A program made the position numbers and the translations under genes. 8,385 bases of DNA from Porphyromonadaceae bacterium. GTDB taxonomy: Bacteria; Bacteroidota; Bacteroidia; Bacteroidales; Paludibacteraceae. Positions 5,216 through 8,385 of the stretch are shown in pieces; the first letter of the stretch is position 1, and each line of letters starts with the position of its first letter. The notes beneath the pieces are model-generated. The model was not told the origin of the DNA, searched no databases, and saw only the letters and a program-made list of their open reading frames with translations. The DNA lies in contig CAJPPQ010000049.1 in the NCBI GenBank assembly GCA_905372605.1, positions 1-8,385 of the forward strand. The letters run 5' to 3'.

Positions 5216-6358
5216 TTAATTAGACTTACAATGAGATATAATATTTAAAAAATTTGTAGCGATATAGTCGAGTTGCTCATCGTCGAGTTCGGTGTGCATA
5301 GGAAGCGAACATACTGTATCAGAGAGCTTCTCGGCAATCGGTAAATCGTATTGTTTGTAGCTCAGATTTTTGTATGCTGTTTGCAAATGTATCGGTATCG
5401 GATAATATATCATCATAGGTATTCCCTTCTGAGCCATTTCGTCAATGAGTCTCTTGCGGTCTATCCCCTCAAGACGTAGCGTGTACTGGTGGAATGAATG
5501 TGTGCTATACGACGCAATGATAGGAGTTTTTATACTGCTATTGCCGGCAAATCGCTTATTGTAATATGCTGCAGCACTTTGGCGATTCGCTATATATTCT
5601 TCTAAATGAGGTAATTTGGCATCGAGTACAGCTGCTTGGATACTGTCGAGTCGCGAATTAACTCCAATTGCATCGTGGTGGTAACGTACTTTCATACCGT
5701 GATTGGCTATTATAGATATATGTTCGGCAAGTTCGCTATTATTGGTAAATAATGCACCGCCATCGCCGTAGCAACCGAGATTTTTCGATGGGAAAAATGA
5801 TGTACAGCCTATATCTCCTATCGTACCCGAATGTTGCCTGTTGCCGTTGCCGAATATATACCTCGAGCCCATTGACTGGCAGGCATCTTCAACCACATAG
5901 AGATTGTGTTTTTTAGCAATCTTCATAATAGATTCCATATCTGCATTTTGACCGAAAAGATGTACCGGTACAATAGCTTTGGTCTTCGGAGTAATAGCCT
6001 TTTCAAGCGCTTGTATATCAATACAGAAAGTATCTTCGTCTACATCGACAAGTACGGGAATAAGCCCCAAAAGAGCCACAACCTCTGCCGTAGCAATAAA
6101 CGTGAAAGTAGGTGTTATTACTTCGTCGCCGGGTCTGAGTCCCAGTGCCATAAGGGCTATTTGTAGGGCATCTGTACCGTTGGCTACCGGTATTACGTGT
6201 TTTACCCCGAGATACGTCTCCAGATGTCTCTGAAACTCTGCTACCTTATCGCCCTTTACAAACGACGAACTCTCTATTACAGACGCAATACCGCTGTCTA
6301 CTTCATTCTTTATTTTTAGATATTGGCTGTGTAAATCAACCATTTGTATTTTTTTCAT
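5216..6358 (-). CDS. DegT/DnrJ/EryC1/StrS PLP aminotransferase, WbpE/WlbC-like
   Basis: This is a PLP-dependent sugar aminotransferase (380 aa, normal length). PLP-site features are GTDALQ (61-66), the FTFIATAE loop (85-92), ED at 157-158 (the Asp pairs with the pyridine nitrogen), Q161, and the Schiff-base lysine K192 in TSFFPSKNLGCYGDGGA. The sequence is close to WbpE/WlbC, the enzymes that aminate UDP-2-acetamido-3-keto-glucuronate on the way to diacetylated mannuronic acid sugars. Shared stretches include TSFFPSK, LGCYGDGGA, GVNSRLDSIQAA, YYPIPIHLQ and CSLPMHTELDD. The exact keto-sugar substrate cannot be proven from this. It would act in the cytosol for LPS, capsule or glycoprotein sugar synthesis. 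No other nucleotide-sugar gene (wbpA, wbpB, wbpD type) is in the window. The gene is the first of a leftward pair with a lipoprotein and is driven by the -7 box at 6407-6414. Confidence 0.9.
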   Translation of the reverse strand: MKKIQMVDLHSQYLKIKNEVDSGIASVIESSSFVKGDKVAEFQRHLETYLGVKHVIPVANGTDALQIALMALGLRPGDEVITPTFTFIATAEVVALLGLIPVLVDVDEDTFCIDIQALEKAITPKTKAIVPVHLFGQNADMESIMKIAKKHNLYVVEDACQSMGSRYIFGNGNRQHSGTIGDIGCTSFFPSKNLGCYGDGGALFTNNSELAEHISIIANHGMKVRYHHDAIGVNSRLDSIQAAVLDAKLPHLEEYIANRQSAAAYYNKRFAGNSSIKTPIIASYSTHSFHQYTLRLEGIDRKRLIDEMAQKGIPMMIYYPIPIHLQTAYKNLSYKQYDLPIAEKLSDTVCSLPMHTELDDEQLDYIATNFLNIISHCKSN

Positions 6359-6406
6359 ATCTATCTTGCTGATATTGTAATTATCTCCATTCGACTAATT
6401 AATATG

Positions 6407-6414
6407 CAAAGATA
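6407..6414 (-). promoter_or_regulatory. -7 box for the sugar aminotransferase-lipoprotein unit
   Basis: The minus strand reads TATCTTTG, an exact TAnnTTTG match. It gives a transcript start near 6400 and a leader of about 40 bases before the ATG at 6358. No convincing -33 TTTG is visible at the right distance. Confidence 0.5.
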
Positions 6415-6441
6415 ATACTTTCTTGTAAAAAAATATTAAGT

Positions 6442-6471
6442 TTTGTCTCTCGTAAAAAATCATTAATTTTG
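6442..6471 (+). promoter_or_regulatory. Promoter of yicC-nadD (-33 TTTG, -7 TAATTTTG)
   Basis: TTTG (6442-6445) and TAATTTTG (6464-6471) are separated by 18 bases, fitting the Bacteroidota promoter pattern. The transcript should start near 6476-6480. That leaves about 15-20 bases before the ATG at 6496 and excludes the in-frame TTG at 6469, which lies inside the -7 box. Confidence 0.58.
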
Positions 6472-6495
6472 TGGCACAAAAAAATATTACGTTTT

Positions 6496-7380
6496 ATGCT
6501 AAAATCAATGACGGGATACGGTAGGATTACCAGAGTATTGGGAGACAAGAAAATAAGCTGTGAAATAAAATCCCTTAATAGTAAACAGATAGATATAAAT
6601 TTCAAATTACCTGCAAATTATCGAGAATACGAACTTGAATATAGGAGCCTGATAGCTAAGTATATAGTACGTGGTAAAGTCGATGTCGTTGTTGCTGTCG
6701 AAGAAGATTCTCTTAAAAACCGACCTCTAATAAACAAATCGGTAATAAAAGCATATTACGAGCAGATAAAAAATATATCGAACGATATATCTATACCGGA
6801 GCCGTGTTCGGATAATTGGTTTAGGATATTACTTTCTATGCCCGATGTATATCAGACAGATACGGTGTCTGCCTCTAATGAAGACTCTGCCGAGATATTG
6901 TCTGTAGTAAAAGACTCGCTTTTGGCTTTCGACAAATTCAGACAACAGGAGGGTAATGCATTGGAATCATTTCTAAAAGAGCGTATTAAACGTATATCGC
7001 TATTGCTGACCGAAGTGGATAAATACGAAAAAGAACGAGTACAGCGTATAAAAGAACGTATCTTAGACGAACTTAAGCAACTGACTGCCAAGTCGGATAT
7101 AATAGACCAGAATCGTTTGGAGCAAGAGATGATTTTTTATATCGAGAAACTCGATATAAGCGAAGAAAAATCGCGTCTTAAATGCCACCTCGAATATTTC
7201 GTCAATACTATCGATGCCGAACAGAATCAAGGCAAAAAGCTCGGGTTCATATCGCAAGAGATTGGACGAGAGATAAATACACTTGGCTCTAAATCCAATC
7301 ACTCCGAGATACAGAAAATTGTGGTGATGATGAAAGACGAATTGGAGCAGATAAAAGAGCAGGTACTCAATGTGTTGTAG
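6496..7380 (+). CDS. yicC: YicC/YloC-family endoribonuclease
   Basis: This 294-residue cytosolic protein belongs to the YicC/YloC family; E. coli YicC has been reported as an endoribonuclease that affects small-RNA turnover. The N-terminal YicC domain starts with the hallmark SMTGYGR (4-10), followed by EIKSLNSKQIDINFKLP (the usual E.RSVN.R.LD. block) and EYELEYRSLI. The C-terminal DUF1732 domain carries RLEQEMIFYIEKLDISEE, RLKCHLEYF and the near-invariant end KKLGFISQEIGREINTLGSKSNHSEIQKIVVMMKDELEQIKEQVLNV. The middle (about 130-200) is probably helical or coiled. I start it at 6496, giving MLKSMTGYG as in homologs; an upstream TTG at 6469 lies inside the promoter. nadD follows after 36 bases with no promoter, so the two form an operon. 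Inverted repeats occur in the coding DNA at 6773-6790 and 7137-7159. ATA encodes 14 of the first 15 Ile residues. Confidence 0.93.
   Translation: MLKSMTGYGRITRVLGDKKISCEIKSLNSKQIDINFKLPANYREYELEYRSLIAKYIVRGKVDVVVAVEEDSLKNRPLINKSVIKAYYEQIKNISNDISIPEPCSDNWFRILLSMPDVYQTDTVSASNEDSAEILSVVKDSLLAFDKFRQQEGNALESFLKERIKRISLLLTEVDKYEKERVQRIKERILDELKQLTAKSDIIDQNRLEQEMIFYIEKLDISEEKSRLKCHLEYFVNTIDAEQNQGKKLGFISQEIGREINTLGSKSNHSEIQKIVVMMKDELEQIKEQVLNVL
7137..7159. repeat. Perfect 10-bp inverted repeat with a 3-base loop inside yicC
   Basis: TTATATCGAG (7137-7146) and CTCGATATAA (7150-7159) are exact reverse complements around AAA. In the mRNA this would form a 10-bp stem with a triloop over the codons for the conserved YIEKLDI stretch. 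The protein motif is conserved in the family, so the symmetry may be a by-product of codon choice. Confidence 0.7.
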
Positions 7381-7416
7381 AACTTGCAAGGCGCTTAAAA
7401 AAACTATTAAAGGTCG

Positions 7417-8019
7417 ATGTCTACAAATAGACGTAAAAGAATAGGTATATATTCGGGCAGTTTCAATCCCGTGCATAATGGTCATATATCATTAACTAAG
7501 TATCTTTTGGACAGCGATATAGTAGATGATGTGTGGATTGTAGTTTCGCCTCTGAATCCATTGAAGACGACCTCCGACGAACTTATAGCCGACGAATTGC
7601 GTCTGCAGATGGCGAAGATTGCTTTTGAAGGTATCAGAGATACAAAAGTTTCGGATGTGGAGTTTCGTCTGCCGCGTCCGAGTTATACTATCGACACACT
7701 AAATTATTTGCAAAAACAATACCCTGATTATCAGTTTTTTCTGCTGATAGGAGAGGACAATATGGCTATTTTTGATAAGTGGAAAAATTACGAGGAGATA
7801 CTTCGTAAATACACCGTATTGGTTTATCCTCGCCACGCCGATACGAATAGCTCCGATAATATGTTGCGGCACACTAATATTCACAAAATAGATGCTCCAT
7901 ATATTGATATATCTTCGACAGATATTCGCCATCGTATACGGCAACATCTGCCATTAACGGATGTGTTGCCTAAGTCTGTAATAGATTTTATAATATCTAA
8001 TAAATTGTATGATAATTAG
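7417..8019 (+). CDS. nadD: Nicotinate-nucleotide adenylyltransferase
   Basis: NadD transfers AMP from ATP to nicotinate mononucleotide to make deamido-NAD, a central step of NAD synthesis in the cytosol. The product has 200 residues, typical for the family. Nucleotidyltransferase motifs are GSFNPVHNGH (14-23, the (H/T)xGH-type ATP site), PSYTIDTL (88-95, the nicotinate-side SYT.DTL motif), LIGEDNMAIFDKW (110-122) and the C-terminal ISSTDIR (165-171, the ISST.IR phosphate-binding motif). The ATG at 7417 is preceded by TAAAGGTCG, a weak purine-rich ribosome site. It follows yicC by 36 bases with no promoter in the gap, so it should be expressed from the yicC promoter. No clear terminator follows. 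Confidence 0.95.
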   Translation: MSTNRRKRIGIYSGSFNPVHNGHISLTKYLLDSDIVDDVWIVVSPLNPLKTTSDELIADELRLQMAKIAFEGIRDTKVSDVEFRLPRPSYTIDTLNYLQKQYPDYQFFLLIGEDNMAIFDKWKNYEEILRKYTVLVYPRHADTNSSDNMLRHTNIHKIDAPYIDISSTDIRHRIRQHLPLTDVLPKSVIDFIISNKLYDN

Positions 8020-8044
8020 ATGTGTCGAATGTGTGTGGTAGTAG

Positions 8045-8076
8045 TTTGCAGTTGTGTACTATTTTATATAACTTTG
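8045..8076 (+). promoter_or_regulatory. Promoter of the pepD-type gene (-33 TTTG, -7 TAACTTTG)
   Basis: TTTG (8045-8048) and TAACTTTG (8069-8076) with a 20-base spacer are the best match in the window to the Bacteroidota housekeeping promoter. The predicted transcript start near 8082 gives a leader of about 40 bases. A small stem GGTC-TAGT-GACC (8078-8089) lies at that start. Confidence 0.65.
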
Positions 8077-8124
8077 CGGTCTAGTGACCATATCATTTAC
8101 AGAGATAATAAACAAAATAAAAAT

Positions 8125-8385
8125 ATGCTAAATTTAGAACCTAAAACACTGTGGCAGTGCTTTTTTGAAATCTGCCAAGTACCGCGTCCCTCGAAAAAAG
8201 AGGAACAAATCATCAGTTTCTTACTCGATTGGAGTAAACGTCACGGAATAGAAGCCGTAAAAGACCACGCAGGTAATGTTTTGATGAAAAAGCCAGCTTC
8301 GAAAGGCTATGAAAAACGCCCGACCGTTGTATTACAGGCTCATATGGATATGGTGTGCGAAAAAAATAGCGATACCGTACACGAC
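8125..8385 (+). CDS. pepD: Xaa-His dipeptidase (peptidase family M20C, PepD), 5' part only
   Basis: This reading frame is cut by the window end after 87 codons. It starts MLNLEPKTLWQCFFEICQVP, then RPSKKEEQIISFLLDW, GIEAVKDHAGNVLMKKPA and VVLQAHMDMVCEKN. That order (the P..LW..F..I...PRPS.KE opening, the D..GN(V/L) stretch and the QAHMDMVCEK metal motif) is the hallmark of aminoacyl-histidine dipeptidases (PepD). H73 and D75 match the first zinc ligands. The enzyme hydrolyses dipeptides such as carnosine-type Xaa-His in the cytosol; the full family length is about 480-490 residues, so most of the protein lies outside. The ATG sits after an A-rich stretch (AACAAAATAAAAAT), as is usual in this phylum, and about 40 bases after the predicted transcript start. 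Confidence 0.92.
   Translation, partial: MLNLEPKTLWQCFFEICQVPRPSKKEEQIISFLLDWSKRHGIEAVKDHAGNVLMKKPASKGYEKRPTVVLQAHMDMVCEKNSDTVHD

Noticed and set aside
7063..7485. Minus-strand 140-codon frame opposite the yicC-nadD junction
   Set aside because: It is antisense to the conserved YicC C-terminus and the NadD ATP motif, with no start context.
8078..8089. GGTC-TAGT-GACC as an operator or riboswitch for the pepD-type gene
   Set aside because: A 4-bp stem is too short to support a call, and the leader of about 40 bases is too small for known riboswitches.
1..8385. CRISPR array, insertion sequence, integrase site, toxin-antitoxin or phage genes
   Set aside because: I looked for repeated spacers, terminal inverted repeats, transposase motifs and small paired genes and saw none. 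All long frames belong to housekeeping or envelope families.

Overview
The window looks like a chromosomal segment of an AT-rich Bacteroidota bacterium, most likely of the order Bacteroidales. Three things suggest this. Six transcription units are preceded by the Bacteroidota-type -7 box TAnnTTTG, two or three of them with a TTTG/TTGC -33 element about 18-20 bases upstream. The proteins have Bacteroidales-type forms: a long L25/Ctc, an amidase with a degenerate SPOR-like tail, an OlsB/GlsB-like acyltransferase and a Cys-rich DUF3109-type protein. Purine-rich Shine-Dalgarno sites are mostly absent. Genus cannot be fixed from sequence reading alone. ATA is by far the preferred Ile codon in the gene where I counted it.

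Layout, left to right. Positions 1-2861 hold a leftward three-gene unit: an OlsB/GlsB-like N-acyltransferase, a 14-cysteine DUF3109-type protein and a periplasmic N-acetylmuramoyl-L-alanine amidase. Positions 2907-3057 hold a leftward tRNA-Gln(CUG) with its own promoter and a well-formed intrinsic terminator. A rightward yigZ/IMPACT-family gene (3148-3744) converges on a leftward rplY (L25/Ctc), with a strong rplY terminator between them. Further right, a leftward pair encodes a WbpE/WlbC-like PLP sugar aminotransferase and a small lipoprotein. From a divergent promoter region at about 6400-6475, a rightward yicC-nadD pair follows. The window ends inside a rightward Xaa-His dipeptidase (pepD-type) gene, which has the best-matched promoter in the window.

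Functionally this is mostly housekeeping and envelope biology: peptidoglycan hydrolysis, probable acyl-amino-acid lipid synthesis, nucleotide-sugar amination, ribosome and RNA maintenance (L25, YicC, YigZ, tRNA-Gln), NAD synthesis and peptide turnover. I found no mobile element, CRISPR array, phage gene, toxin-antitoxin pair or defence locus, and I do not see a convincing undescribed multi-gene system. The points worth a second look are small. They are a perfect 22-bp palindrome inside yigZ, other inverted repeats inside yicC, a tRNA-Gln with several imperfect helix pairs, a yicC-nadD pair without the gmk gene I would expect between them, an orphan WbpE-like enzyme next to a lipoprotein, and two gene starts that the promoters move downstream.
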